A stretch of 64,000 nucleotides of DNA from an uncultured Butyrivibrio sp. (GCA_946536145.1 CAMNEA010000008.1:1-64000); one strand, 5' to 3'. Counted from the stretch's first letter, positions 52,113 through 64,000 are shown. Notes: a model not told the origin generated them from the sequence alone. Program-made: numbers and translations.

Positions 52113-53567
52113 TCAGCCATTTCCCTTCAGTCTCTGCAAATTCTCATCAGTTTCCTTGAGCATCTCGCGAAGCGAGAAGTCCTCTTCATAGCTAAACTCA
52201 CATATCGAATACTGAAGTCTGTTGATATATCTTCCTGACCTTGCAAGGAGTCTGTTGTTCTGATTGGCCATCTCCTCGCGCAGGCTCTCTACAGTTCCGT
52301 CTTCATCAGCAATTGTGATAACGGCAAATTCATTGCCCCTGATCCTGCCATATACACAGTTTCCGAATACTTCATCAAGGATCTCTGCCACCATCTTTAC
52401 AGCTCTGTCGCCTTCTTCATGTCCGAAGATCTCATTGATACGTTTTAGCGATTCCATATAAATATAAGCTACGATGGCATATTTCCCGGCTTTGAACTGC
52501 TCTTTTAAAAGGTCATAGGCCTTGGCAAAAAAACCTCTCCTGTTAAGTCCACCTGTAAGGTAATCCTGATCACCTATATGATCGAGTACAGAGTCATCCC
52601 TTGCAAGTTCTTCCTGCACTTCGTAAAGCTCCTTGCTTGTCCGTGCAAGCTCTTTTTCCAGAATAAATATCCTCGATAAGCCTGTTATGATCCCTGTAAA
52701 TGAATCAAAGAAATTGCCTGTCAGCATAAGAGGCGCAAAGCTTGAGAACATAATACCAAGCTGGAACTCATCCACATATAAGTCACCAAGTATGAATACA
52801 TTTTCGCTGCTCTTTTCGAATATCCTGAATATTTCTTTTGTATCAAATATCTTGGAATCGGTGTCTGAAAAATAGTCTTCTCCATCAACCATTATCTTTT
52901 TCGAGCTTATAGTGTCAGGCAGTATCCATGGATATTTGACTGTATTTCTCACTTTTTTGTCATAGAGAAGGATTCCGAAATCATTAATTCCTCTCTCTTT
53001 AACAGCCCCTAAAATCGATTCGAAGCATCCGTCAGCCTTATGAGTTCTCTCAAAGACCAATTCACTTACGCATCTCAAAAACAGCATCGCTTCTTTTTCA
53101 GAAACTTCCTGCTTCGAAACTTCCCTTATCTTCTGAGTATCGGGTAATTTTCCGTCCCTGACATAGATAGCTGCATCACAGACTGCCTCATAACCAAGGT
53201 GACTAGCAGACATCTGTCCTGCTTCAGGAATATTCACGGAAAGATAGTCTTCATGCTTACTCAGTGTTATAACAGGAATGCCCTCAAACTTATCAAGCAG
53301 AGCTTCCCTTTTGAGGATAGTTGATTTAGAACCGATCCTGTCTACATCTATTATTACCGCATCCATCCCGGAAGATACGCAGTAATCAAACAGAGCGGCA
53401 TTCTGGTAACTGTATGGAGATCCGTAGTCATTCTTATCATCATCAATATATTTGCCCGGGATGATTATAAGTTTTACATCTTTATCCCTTGCAGCCTGTG
53501 CGGCACCTATACATATATCTTTGACCTGTGCATCCTCAAGTTCAGTTACCAAAAGTCCGATGTTCAT
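52113..53567 (-). CDS. Periplasmic-binding-like sensor protein with degenerate GGDEF domain
   Basis: 484 residues, cytosolic: no signal or membrane segment. The N-terminal 150 residues resemble a LacI/type 1 binding-protein subdomain (MNIGLLVTELEDAQVKDICIG, GMDAVIIDVDRIGSKS, IPVITLSKHEDYLSVNI). A middle region of unknown type and a coiled coil follow, then a C-terminal GGDEF-like domain (DYLTGGLNRRGFF). Its signature reads RGNEF, so cyclase activity is doubtful and it may instead bind a nucleotide. The ATG at 53567 has GAGGGG upstream and overlaps the gyrA stop region, so it is co-transcribed with gyrase genes, an unusual place. Confidence 0.8.
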   Translation of the reverse strand: MNIGLLVTELEDAQVKDICIGAAQAARDKDVKLIIIPGKYIDDDKNDYGSPYSYQNAALFDYCVSSGMDAVIIDVDRIGSKSTILKREALLDKFEGIPVITLSKHEDYLSVNIPEAGQMSASHLGYEAVCDAAIYVRDGKLPDTQKIREVSKQEVSEKEAMLFLRCVSELVFERTHKADGCFESILGAVKERGINDFGILLYDKKVRNTVKYPWILPDTISSKKIMVDGEDYFSDTDSKIFDTKEIFRIFEKSSENVFILGDLYVDEFQLGIMFSSFAPLMLTGNFFDSFTGIITGLSRIFILEKELARTSKELYEVQEELARDDSVLDHIGDQDYLTGGLNRRGFFAKAYDLLKEQFKAGKYAIVAYIYMESLKRINEIFGHEEGDRAVKMVAEILDEVFGNCVYGRIRGNEFAVITIADEDGTVESLREEMANQNNRLLARSGRYINRLQYSICEFSYEEDFSLREMLKETDENLQRLKGNG

Positions 53568-53574
53568 AAGCCCC

Positions 53575-56148
53575 TCATTCCTCTGATTCATCCGACGATA
53601 TAATATCGTCTTCTACGGCTTCAATATCATCTATGTTGTCAATTTCTCTCTCACCGTCAGAAATCTTCTCCCTGACTTTGGCAATCTTGGCAACAGTAAC
53701 TCCCTTATCGAGATTGATCATCTTGACACCGGATGTTACCCTTCCGTGAATGGATATCTCCGACATGCGGAGCTGGATGATAATACCTGCATTTGTGATC
53801 ATCATTATCTCATTATCATCATTCACAGCCTTTACTCCGATGACATTTCCTGTCTTTTCGGTAATCTTGTAGCACTTTACACCCTTACCGCCTCTGAACT
53901 GTGAATGAAATTCAGAAAGATCTGTCCTCTTTCCGAATCCTTTTTCGGATACGATAAGAAGTGAATCACCCTGGGAGTCGAGCTGCATTCCGACTATCTC
54001 ATCGGTATCATCGAGCATCATACCCCTTACACCAATTGATGACCTTCCTGTCGAGCGCACATCCGACTCGTCAAAGTGGATACACATTCCGTTCTTGGTC
54101 ACAAGGAATATCTCAGAGTTCTTCTTGACAGTCTTTACTTCTATGAGTTCATCGTCATCACGAAGAGATATTGCAACCAGACCTGTCTTTCTGACATATG
54201 AAAAATCAGTGATAGGAGTCTTCTTAACGGTACCCTTTCTGGTAACCATAAACAGGCTCTTATCATCGTCCTCAAATCCCGTCACAGGTATCATTGCGGA
54301 TATCTTCTCTCCGGGTGAGAGCTGAAGGAGATTAACTATAGCCATCCCACGAGAAGTCCTCGATGCCTCGGGAATCTGATAAGCCTTGAGTCTATAGACC
54401 CTTCCTGTGTTTGTAAAGAACATCACATAGTTGTGGGTTGTTGTCATGAGAATATCTTCCACAAAATCGTTCTCAATCGTGGTAATTCCCTTAATTCCCT
54501 TACCGCCGCGGTTTTGCGACTTGAAATTATCAATTGACATCCTCTTGATATATCCAAGATTGGTCATTGCTATAACAGTATTGACATTAGGTATGAGATC
54601 TTCGGTATCTATATCGGAATCGTCATGACCTATCTGAGACTTTCTGTCATCGCCATACTTATCTGCGATCTCAGATATCTCTGTTCTTATTACTCCGAGA
54701 AGGAGTTTTCTGTCTGCAAGGATTGCCTTTAATTCCTGAATTTTCTTAAGAAGCTCTGCATGCTCCTGTTCAAGCTTGTCTCTCTCCAAACCTGTCAGAG
54801 TACGAAGCCTCATATCAACTATAGCCTGAGCCTGTACATCGCTCAGTCCGAATCTTGACATGAGCTGCTCCTTGGCAATTGCTACGGTTTCGCTTCCTCT
54901 GATGATCCTTATAACTTCATCAATATTGTCGAGGGCAATAAGCAGTCCCTCCAATATGTGATTTCTCTCTTCAGCCTTGTTAAGGTCGTATTTTGTTCTT
55001 CTTGTTACAACCTCTTCCTGGTGCTTAATGTAATGACCAAGCATTTCGGTTATTGTCATTACCTTCGGCTGATTATTTACAAGGGCAAGCATTATGATTC
55101 CGAAGGAATCCTGCATCTGAGTGTGTTTGTAGAGCTTGTTGAGCATGATGTTAGGATTAACATCGGCTCTGAGCTCAATAACTACCCTCATTCCCTCTCT
55201 GTCTGACTCATCTCTGAGTGCAGTTATTCCATCAAGCTTTTTGAGCTTAACAAGCTCTGCTATCTTGGATATCATATTTGCCTTGTTTACAAGGTAAGGA
55301 AGTTCAGTTACAACAATGCGGTTTTTGCCACCCTGCATTGGCTCAATATCTGTGACAGCTCTTACAACAACCTTTCCTCTTCCTGTTCTGTAGGCTTCTT
55401 CCGCGCCTCTCGTTCCAAGGATGATTCCTCCTGTAGGAAAATCAGGAGCACGAAGGATCTGAAGTATCTCATCGATATCTGTTTCCCTGTCCTCAAGGAC
55501 ACGGTTATCTATCATCTTTACTACAGCCTTTATAACCTCCCTCAGATTATGAGGAGGGATATTGGTAGCCATTCCTACGGCGATACCCGTAGTTCCGTTT
55601 ACCAGAAGATTGGGATATCTGCTTGGAAGTACAACAGGCTCTTTTTCAGTCTCATCAAAGTTAGGAGCAAAATCGACTGTATCCTTGCCTATGTCAGCTG
55701 TCATCTCCATTGATATCTTGGTAAGTCTCGCCTCTGTATATCGCATTGCAGCTGCGCCGTCACCATCGACTGATCCAAAGTTCCCGTGACCGTCGACAAG
55801 ACAGTATCTCATCGACCATGGCTGGGCCATATTAACCAAAGATCCATAGATGGAACTGTCACCGTGAGGGTGATATTTACCCATTGTATCACCGACAATA
55901 CGCGCGCACTTACGGTGCGGCTTGTCAGGACCATTGTTCAGTTCTATCATCGAATAAAGTATTCTTCTCTGAACAGGCTTAAGTCCGTCCCTTACATCCG
56001 GAAGCGCTCTGGATGCTATTACGCTCATGGCATAGTCTATGTAGTCAGACTCCATAGTCTTCTGGAGATCTACTTCCTTGATCCTGTCAGTAGTTGTCTT
56101 ATCAAAGACATCATCCGGCAGATTGTTGTTGTTATTGTTGTCAGGCAT
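53575..56148 (-). CDS. gyrA: DNA gyrase subunit A
   Basis: 857 residues, cuts and rejoins DNA during negative supercoiling. Catalytic Tyr137 lies in [12 protein letters not shown]. The quinolone-contact region reads [13 protein letters not shown]: Ser98 corresponds to E. coli Ser83, and Gly102 stands where E. coli has Asp87. The C-terminal wrapping domain carries the GyrA box-like NRGGKG. An Asn run (MPDNNNNNN) opens the protein. Its start is 12 bases after the gyrB stop with GGGGAA upstream. Confidence 0.97.
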   Translation of the reverse strand: MPDNNNNNNLPDDVFDKTTTDRIKEVDLQKTMESDYIDYAMSVIASRALPDVRDGLKPVQRRILYSMIELNNGPDKPHRKCARIVGDTMGKYHPHGDSSIYGSLVNMAQPWSMRYCLVDGHGNFGSVDGDGAAAMRYTEARLTKISMEMTADIGKDTVDFAPNFDETEKEPVVLPSRYPNLLVNGTTGIAVGMATNIPPHNLREVIKAVVKMIDNRVLEDRETDIDEILQILRAPDFPTGGIILGTRGAEEAYRTGRGKVVVRAVTDIEPMQGGKNRIVVTELPYLVNKANMISKIAELVKLKKLDGITALRDESDREGMRVVIELRADVNPNIMLNKLYKHTQMQDSFGIIMLALVNNQPKVMTITEMLGHYIKHQEEVVTRRTKYDLNKAEERNHILEGLLIALDNIDEVIRIIRGSETVAIAKEQLMSRFGLSDVQAQAIVDMRLRTLTGLERDKLEQEHAELLKKIQELKAILADRKLLLGVIRTEISEIADKYGDDRKSQIGHDDSDIDTEDLIPNVNTVIAMTNLGYIKRMSIDNFKSQNRGGKGIKGITTIENDFVEDILMTTTHNYVMFFTNTGRVYRLKAYQIPEASRTSRGMAIVNLLQLSPGEKISAMIPVTGFEDDDKSLFMVTRKGTVKKTPITDFSYVRKTGLVAISLRDDDELIEVKTVKKNSEIFLVTKNGMCIHFDESDVRSTGRSSIGVRGMMLDDTDEIVGMQLDSQGDSLLIVSEKGFGKRTDLSEFHSQFRGGKGVKCYKITEKTGNVIGVKAVNDDNEIMMITNAGIIIQLRMSEISIHGRVTSGVKMINLDKGVTVAKIAKVREKISDGEREIDNIDDIEAVEDDIISSDESEE

Positions 56149-56160
56149 TTTTAATTCCCC

Positions 56161-59214
<3,054 letters not shown>

Positions 59215-59218
<4 letters not shown>

Positions 59219-59430
59219 TTTTCTATCTTTACCTGCGTACTATTAAACTCTAAAACATCTCCATCATAGAGCTTGCGACCCCTTCTGGTCTCTATTTCAC
59301 CGTTTACCTTGACGTTGCCGTTTTGTATATCCATCTTGGCATCCACACCGCTGCTCTCAAGACCTGCTTTTTTTAGAGCCTGACCCAGTTTTATAAATTC
59401 ATCACTTTCTCGTAGCTTAACAATTTCCAT
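59215..59430 (-). CDS. yaaA: S4-domain RNA-binding protein YaaA
   Basis: 71 residues, S4 domain (FIKLGQALKKAGLESSGVDAK, VKVNGEIETRRGRKLYDGD). A small protein found between dnaN and recF in most Firmicutes; probably binds RNA, exact role unknown. The 4-base overlap with recF suggests coupled translation. Confidence 0.93.
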
Positions 59431-59445
59431 TTAAAACTCCAAATA

Positions 59446-60555
59446 TCAATCAACTGTAGTAAAGTTTACAGGAAGTACCAGATATACATAAGTTGACTCC
59501 TTGTCTCTTATAAAGCATGGAGCCTTCGGATTAACCAGATATATATCAACTGATTCATCGTCAATTACCCTTAGAGCATCAATAAGGAACTTGGGATTAA
59601 AGCCTATCATCAGGTCTTTGCCCTGCTTGTCTATATCTATTTCCTCATCCATGCTTCCTATTGTCGAATTGATCTTGAGTTCCATCTTTCCATCGGTTAT
59701 TGAAATAATTACAGGCTTCTTATCGCCCTCTTTAACAAGAAGGGTAGCTCTGTCAATACAGTCAAGGAACTCTCTCCTGTTGATGGTCATCTTGGTCTCA
59801 TAATCACTTGAGAGCATCTGATCGATGCTGAAATACTCACCCTCTATAAGTCTTGATACTACAGTAGTCTTATCAAACTCAAAGAGAATATGCTTGTCTG
59901 TAAAGTATATGTTCACCATACGCTCTGTGCTGTCGCTGAGTATCTTGCTTATCTCATTGAGAGCCTTTCCGGGAACAATAACTTTTTTATAATTATAGTT
60001 TTCTGAGAGTTTTACTTTTCTGATAGAAATTCTGTGTCCATCCAAAGATACAAGCTTTACCTGATCGCCGTCTACCTCAAAAAGTTCTCCGGCCATCATC
60101 TTGTTGGTATCATTTTCAGAAATTGAAAAGATAGTCTGCTGAATGACATTCCTTAGAGTAAACTGGGACATGCTTACTCCGTCAATCTTCTCTATAGAAG
60201 GAAGGAAAGTAAAGTCGTCACCTTTTCTTCCTATAAGGTTGAATTTGGATTTCTCACAGCTTATAGTCACCTTGCAGGATGAGTCTGTCTCTATGGTTAC
60301 ATCACTGTCCGGAAGCTTCCTGATGATATCAATAAAGAATTTAGCCTCTATTGCAATAAATCCTCTCTCGATAATGTTTCCTTCTACAATAGTCTGAATA
60401 CCAAGTTCCATGTCATTAGCTATGAACTTGATCATACCTTCTGTAGCATCAACAAAGATGCACTCAAGTACAGACATTGTTGTCTTGGAAGGAACAGCCT
60501 TCTGAACAATCTGCAATCCACTTATGAGATTTGATTTGGAACACACAAATTTCAT
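59446..60555 (-). CDS. dnaN: DNA polymerase III beta subunit (sliding clamp)
   Basis: 369 residues, three similar clamp domains. Recognisable at the start (MKFVCSKSNLISGLQIVQKAVPSKTTMSV cut across the first domain), in LVSLDGHRISIRKV and at the C-terminal clamp-binding end YVYLVLPVNFT. Forms the ring that tethers the polymerase. GGGAG lies 11 bases before the ATG. It follows dnaA after a 294-base gap that contains a terminator. Confidence 0.96.
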   Translation of the reverse strand: MKFVCSKSNLISGLQIVQKAVPSKTTMSVLECIFVDATEGMIKFIANDMELGIQTIVEGNIIERGFIAIEAKFFIDIIRKLPDSDVTIETDSSCKVTISCEKSKFNLIGRKGDDFTFLPSIEKIDGVSMSQFTLRNVIQQTIFSISENDTNKMMAGELFEVDGDQVKLVSLDGHRISIRKVKLSENYNYKKVIVPGKALNEISKILSDSTERMVNIYFTDKHILFEFDKTTVVSRLIEGEYFSIDQMLSSDYETKMTINRREFLDCIDRATLLVKEGDKKPVIISITDGKMELKINSTIGSMDEEIDIDKQGKDLMIGFNPKFLIDALRVIDDESVDIYLVNPKAPCFIRDKESTYVYLVLPVNFTTVD

Positions 60556-60849
60556 TTGAACAAATACTCCCTTCGCCGGTAACTATAAAATAATTATTAA
60601 TTATAAAAATAGTATTAATAGTAATAATAGCTGTTGATAAGTGTAAAACCTATTCTATTATACAATTTTAAAGGCTTTTTTACAAATTTTTATGTGTTGA
60701 AAACAAAAAAAATGGTGTTGAAAATTTTCGACTTATAAACACGGCAAATTTTATAAAAAAAGGGTGGAAAAACTTATCCACCCTTAATCACATTTTACCC
60801 TCTCTTTTTCAACATGAATTAACAAACATTTTCCACAATTTGTTGTTAT
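60556..60849. promoter_or_regulatory. dnaA-dnaN intergenic region with dnaN promoter and terminator
   Basis: This AT-rich region holds a hairpin terminator for dnaA (60757-60787) that contains a near-consensus DnaA box TTATCCACC (60774-60782), and the probable dnaN promoter in the run 60590-60700. In many Firmicutes DnaA boxes here form part of the origin. Confidence 0.65.
60757..60787 (-). terminator. Terminator of dnaA
   Basis: On the - strand, AAGGGTGGA and TCCACCCTT arms are followed by seven T. The hairpin includes a DnaA box-like sequence, so DnaA binding could affect read-through. Confidence 0.75.
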
Positions 60850-62244
60850 TTATAAAGAAGGATTAAGTTTTTTTATTATAATATCCATGTTCTTATTAAG
60901 ATCCTCGTCAATTGAGAGATTTTGTTTTATCTTGCTGATCCCGCTCATAACTGTCGTATGATCTTTCTTACCAAGGACTTTTCCTATTTCTTCAAGAGAA
61001 GCGTCAGTATATTCTCTGCAAAGATACATAATGATCTGTCTTGGAAGAACAATTTCAGCATTTCTTTTCTTTGATATTATATCATCCTTCTTGGCTCCAT
61101 ACTGCTCACATACCGTATCTATGATAAGCTGTGGAGTAATTATCCTGGACTTATCGGGGGATATGATATCTTTGAGAGCATCCTTGGCATTCTCAAGAGT
61201 AATGTCGGTATTGTAAAGTCTTGCATGGGCAATTATCTTGGTAAGAGCTCCTTCAAGCTCTCTGATGTTGGATTTGATGTTAGAAGCGACATAGTCCATT
61301 ACATCATCGCCGATATTGCGTCCGCCGTCCTCAGCTTTTCTGCGAAGGATTGCAACTCTGGTCTCGTAGTCAGGAGTCTGGATGTCGGCCACAAGACCCA
61401 TCTCAAATCTTGAACGTATCCTCTCTTCAAGAGTTTCCATTTCCTTTGGAGGCCTGTCCGATGAAAGAATGATCTGTTTGCCTGCCTGATGAAGGTCATT
61501 GAAAGTGTGGAAAAATTCCTCCTGCGTTGACTCTTTTCCTATTATAAACTGAACGTCATCTACCATGAGAACGTCAACTGTTCTGTATTTTTCACGAACC
61601 TTTGACATATTCTCGGATCTTCCGCTACGGATATTCTCAACAATTTCATTGGTGAACTGCTCTGATGTGACATAGAGAACTTTGGAACCGGGGTTATGTT
61701 CAATTATAAAATGACCTATTGAGTGCATCAGGTGGGTCTTGCCAAGACCGGGACCTCCATATAAAAAGAGAGGATTGTATGCAGTACCCGGAGATTCAGC
61801 TACAGCCAGGGAAGCTGAATGAGCAAATTCATTCTTGCTGCCAACGACGAAGGTATCAAATCTGTATTTAGGATTAAGATTGGCCTGCTCATATATAATG
61901 GATGAAGATTTGTTATTATTAGCAGCAGATTGTTCTTTTTCACCTGTTTCTTCATTATTAATAATATCTTTATTTAAAATGAAAGAAACATCCATCATCT
62001 GATCAAGACACTCTGAAATTGCCACCCTGAAAAAATCAAGATAGTGCTTAACAATATATGTGTGAGCAAAGTCATTATCAGACGGTATCAGTATCGTAAC
62101 TGTGTTGTTCTCAATACTATGGATACTGAGAGGAATGATCCAGGTAGTATAGGATATTTCAGACATACCTGACTCATTTCTTACCTTGGTCTTAATTGAC
62201 TCCCAGTTTTGTTCCAGTATTTCAGAAAGTTCTGTAGATTGCAT
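60850..62244 (-). CDS. dnaA: Chromosomal replication initiator DnaA
   Basis: 464 residues. Domain I (about 1-85) for DnaB/SirA-type contacts; short domain II rich in Asn/Ser; AAA+ domain III with Walker A GGPGLGKTHLMHSIG (about 163) and Walker B VDVLMVDDVQFI; domain IV with the DNA-binding signature GKKDHTTVMSGISKI. GGGGAG precedes the ATG. It marks the chromosome origin together with the DnaA boxes upstream. Confidence 0.98.
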   Translation of the reverse strand: MQSTELSEILEQNWESIKTKVRNESGMSEISYTTWIIPLSIHSIENNTVTILIPSDNDFAHTYIVKHYLDFFRVAISECLDQMMDVSFILNKDIINNEETGEKEQSAANNNKSSSIIYEQANLNPKYRFDTFVVGSKNEFAHSASLAVAESPGTAYNPLFLYGGPGLGKTHLMHSIGHFIIEHNPGSKVLYVTSEQFTNEIVENIRSGRSENMSKVREKYRTVDVLMVDDVQFIIGKESTQEEFFHTFNDLHQAGKQIILSSDRPPKEMETLEERIRSRFEMGLVADIQTPDYETRVAILRRKAEDGGRNIGDDVMDYVASNIKSNIRELEGALTKIIAHARLYNTDITLENAKDALKDIISPDKSRIITPQLIIDTVCEQYGAKKDDIISKKRNAEIVLPRQIIMYLCREYTDASLEEIGKVLGKKDHTTVMSGISKIKQNLSIDEDLNKNMDIIIKKLNPSL

Positions 62245-62718
62245 AGTTTCTCCCCAACAAGCATAAAATTAGACTTTTTTTATTTTATATTAAAAGCACT
62301 TAAATATCAAATTCATAAAAATTGTGGAAAAAATATTTTTTATAGTCTTTAAAAAAGAATAATTAATTGCGCTGTGGATAAGTTAGATGTTTTCCACTAA
62401 TAAGTATCTACTGTAATAAATGGCTTAAAATAGGCATTCTTGAAAAGTTATCCAATTTCTATGAACCGTTTTATCCACAAAATAATTCACAATTGTGGAT
62501 AAATTCCAATGAAATTATTTGAATAACATATTATCCACAAAATCAACATTTTGATGTGGATAATTTTTGAAGGCACTAAATCTTGAAATAGAATTTTTCG
62601 TATATTTTTGATACCCTCAGTAGTGGCTTGACTACGCCATTTTTATTTATTATAATTATAAAGATTTTTTCCACACTGGATGTAATCACGATGATTTTGA
62701 GATTTATTTCTCATTGAA
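62245..62718. other. Replication origin (oriC), DnaA-box cluster
   Basis: The dnaA-rpmH gap is very AT-rich and contains five perfect DnaA boxes (TTATCCACA or complement): 62373-62381 (-), 62471-62479 (+), 62494-62502 (-), 62531-62539 (+) and 62555-62563 (-), plus a weaker TTATCCAAT at 62448-62456. Four lie within 93 bases as two inverted pairs. An AT-rich stretch beyond 62580 could be the unwinding site. The dnaA promoter must also lie here. Confidence 0.88.
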
Positions 62719-62748
62719 TTGACCTGTAAAAAGGTTAGACTGTATAAG
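62719..62748 (+). promoter_or_regulatory. Promoter of rpmH
   Basis: TTGACC at 62719-62724 and TATAAG at 62743-62748 have 18-base spacing; the ribosome binding site AAGGAGG follows at once, so the leader is short. Confidence 0.6.
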
Positions 62749-62765
62749 AAGGAGGTGTTTATATT

Positions 62766-62900
62766 ATGAAGATGACATTCCAGCCTCATAAGCTCCAGAG
62801 AGCCAGAGTTCACGGCTTCAGAGCAAGAATGGCTACTAAAGGCGGCAGGAAGGTTATTGCTGCAAGAAGAGCAAAAGGCAGAAAGAGATTATCAGCTTGA
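62766..62900 (+). CDS. rpmH: Ribosomal protein L34
   Basis: 44 residues, complete and highly basic: starts [20 protein letters not shown] and ends KGRKRLSA. The near-universal neighbour of dnaA on the opposite strand. AAGGAGG lies upstream. The His-Leu in place of the common Lys-Arg after FQP is a lineage feature. Confidence 0.96.
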   Translation: MKMTFQPHKLQRARVHGFRARMATKGGRKVIAARRAKGRKRLSA

Positions 62901-62902
62901 TT

Positions 62903-62932
62903 AAAAGGTCACATTACAATGTGGCCTTTTTT
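62903..62932 (+). terminator. Terminator-like hairpin after rpmH
   Basis: AAAAGGTCACATT pairs (one G-U) with AATGTGGCCTTTT, followed by T. Probably attenuates read-through into rnpA, giving more L34 than RnpA. Confidence 0.75.
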
Positions 62933-63001
62933 GAGTCAATGGGGACGTTACACTTTGACTCGTTTAAAAATGAGTCAAAGTGTAACGTCCCCATTGACTC
63001 A
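62932..63001. repeat. 30-bp perfect inverted repeat between rpmH and rnpA
   Basis: The arms 62932-62961 and 62972-63001 are exact complements with a 10-base loop. The core GGGGACGTTACACTTTGACT resembles palindromic repeat units scattered in some Firmicute genomes. It ends only 22 bases before the rnpA start. Confidence 0.8.
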
Positions 63002-63022
63002 TTGATTTTAGGGATAAGTAAA

Positions 63023-63370
63023 ATGCTTTTTTCAGATTCAATGAAAAAGACAGATGAATTTCGAAATGTCTATGAGAACGGCAAAAGTTATGCCAATAAG
63101 TTTATAGTTGTCTATGTGTGGAAAAATAGTGGTTCTCATAACAGAATAGGAATTTCATGCAGTAAAAAAGTAGGGAACAGTGTTGTAAGGCACAGATTTG
63201 CAAGACTTGTTCGAGAAGCTTACCGATTACATGAAGAAATATTCAATAGTGGTTTGGATATTGTAGTCGTAGCCAGAGCCTGTGCAGGAGATGCAGACTT
63301 TTTTAATATAGAAGAATCTCTTTTAAGCCTGGCAGGGAAGGCCCGCATAATAAAAAATGGCGGTGAGTAG
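63023..63370 (+). CDS. rnpA: Ribonuclease P protein component
   Basis: 115 residues. Basic protein subunit that assists RNase P RNA in tRNA 5' maturation. Conserved block: SMKKTDEFRNVYENGKSY at the start, NRIGISCSKKVGNSVVRHRFARLVREAYR (cut over the RNR motif). The ATG at 63023 with AGGGA upstream gives the normal family start; a longer in-frame reading would run through the hairpin at 62932-63001. The stop abuts the yidD ATG. Confidence 0.94.
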   Translation: MLFSDSMKKTDEFRNVYENGKSYANKFIVVYVWKNSGSHNRIGISCSKKVGNSVVRHRFARLVREAYRLHEEIFNSGLDIVVVARACAGDADFFNIEESLLSLAGKARIIKNGGE

Positions 63371-63580
63371 ATGAAAGAGATATTAATCTTTTTAATCAAA
63401 CTTTACAGGAAGTACATTTCTCCAATGAAGAGAACAAAATGTCCATACATTCCTACATGTTCGCAGTATGGACTAGAGGCAATAGAAAAGTATGGGGCTT
63501 TTAAAGGGGGACTATTGGCTGCCTGGAGGATACTGAGATGTAATCCATTTTCCAGTGGCGGATATGATCCGGTTCCATAA
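63371..63580 (+). CDS. yidD: Membrane protein insertion efficiency factor YidD
   Basis: 69 residues with the signature [20 protein letters not shown] (Cys residues conserved) and [18 protein letters not shown]. An amphipathic membrane-associated protein that helps YidC-dependent insertion. It starts immediately after the rnpA stop and precedes yidC. Confidence 0.95.
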   Translation: MKEILIFLIKLYRKYISPMKRTKCPYIPTCSQYGLEAIEKYGAFKGGLLAAWRILRCNPFSSGGYDPVP

Positions 63581-63595
63581 AAGAGGAGGTTAATT

Positions 63596-64000
63596 TTGCA
63601 GCTTTTGTATATTACCCAGTATCAGGGTAAAATTGTCGGACCGGTAGCATGGCTTCTCGGTCATCTTATGAATGGCATTTTCAATGTTTTAAATGCAATT
63701 GGTATTCCGAACATTGGTCTTGCTATTATAATTTTCACAATCGTAATTTATTTATGTCTTCTTCCGCTTACTTACAAACAGCAGAAGTTTTCAAAGCTTC
63801 AGGCAAGGATGAGCCCGGAACTTCAGGCAATCCAGGCCAAGTATAAGGGAAAGAAAGACAATGATTCAATGCTTGCAATGCAGGAGGAGACCAAAGAGCT
63901 TTATGCTAAATACGGCGTATCCCAGACCGGAAGCTGTCTGCAGCTGATCATCCAGATGCCTATCCTGTTTGCGCTTTATCGTGTTATCTTTTCAATACCT
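63596..64000 (+). CDS. yidC: Membrane protein insertase YidC (partial, cut by the window end)
   Basis: The first 135 residues, running off the window. The start is a TTG at 63596, six bases after AGAGGAGG; the protein opens MQLLYITQYQGKIVGPVAWL. The conserved insertase core begins (YLCLLPLTYKQQKFSKLQ, then the cytoplasmic coiled-coil loop QAIQAKYKGKKDN and QLIIQMPILFALYRVIF). No lipobox is seen near the start, so this is not the usual SpoIIIJ lipoprotein form but the short YidC form common in Lachnospiraceae. Confidence 0.93.
   Translation, partial: MQLLYITQYQGKIVGPVAWLLGHLMNGIFNVLNAIGIPNIGLAIIIFTIVIYLCLLPLTYKQQKFSKLQARMSPELQAIQAKYKGKKDNDSMLAMQEETKELYAKYGVSQTGSCLQLIIQMPILFALYRVIFSIP

Noticed and set aside
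55830-55860. Acquired fluoroquinolone-resistance mutation in gyrA
   Set aside because: Gly at this position appears to be usual in the lineage, so it is reported as a natural difference rather than a mutation.

Overview
This window is the left flank of a bacterial chromosomal replication origin. From right to left it carries yidC (partial), yidD, rnpA and rpmH on the + strand, a cluster of five perfect DnaA boxes, then dnaA, dnaN, yaaA, recF, gyrB and gyrA on the - strand. Most genes further left are also on the - strand, so they are read co-directionally with a fork leaving the origin. The Suf-only Fe-S operon (sufC-B-D-S-U), reverse rubrerythrin, LuxS plus Pfs, many AGGAGG-type ribosome binding sites, several sugar ABC systems and the protein sequences themselves suggest an anaerobic Firmicute of the Lachnospiraceae, perhaps Butyrivibrio-like. 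The genus is a guess.

Layout. 1-6794: a tRNA-Gly(GCC) gene carries a small integrated element of about 6.6 kb. It is bounded by a 25-bp repeat of the tRNA 3' end (195-219 and 6770-6794). It holds a shortened tyrosine recombinase, a ParE/RelE toxin-antitoxin pair, a secreted SH3b protein with a cysteine-rich tail, an insertion sequence, and a radical SAM/SPASM enzyme. Just outside it lies a decayed MoxR/transglutaminase remnant. 7250-18414: a membrane diguanylate cyclase, then a ChvE/MmsA/MmsB-type monosaccharide ABC transporter and a sensing cassette (anchored sugar-binding protein, LytS-type kinase, YesN-type regulator, second sugar-binding lipoprotein). The cassette resembles the XylFII-LytS-YesN three-component system of clostridia. 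18540-26386: a second identical tRNA-Gly, an AIM24-family protein, a CapA-like phosphoesterase and a five-gene ABC operon of unknown substrate with a DUF3798-type binding protein. 26563-31583: the suf operon. 31693-33233: tRNA-Gly(UCC), then a metal-exporter-like permease and a Fur-family regulator behind a perfect 10-1-10 palindrome.

33220-44866 holds a lipoprotein, a DUF3810 membrane protease-like protein, two OmpR-type two-component systems, an RluA-type pseudouridine synthase, a MurG-like glycosyltransferase, Pfs nucleosidase, an RpiR-type regulator, reverse rubrerythrin and LuxS. 45032-51303 holds a secreted protein, glucose-6-phosphate isomerase, an MBOAT/SGNH acyltransferase pair and an alpha/beta hydrolase. 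51348-64000 is the origin region, where exonuclease III and a degenerate GGDEF protein sit directly behind gyrA.

The most unusual material is (1) the tRNA-borne element, in which an IS separates a SPASM radical SAM enzyme from a secreted protein with a seven-cysteine tail, a possible peptide-modification pair; (2) the four-gene sugar-sensing cassette with two binding proteins next to a transporter that has a third; (3) the perfect palindromic operator before the metal permease/Fur pair; and (4) a 30-bp perfect hairpin between rpmH and rnpA. No CRISPR array, prophage structural gene or rRNA gene was seen.
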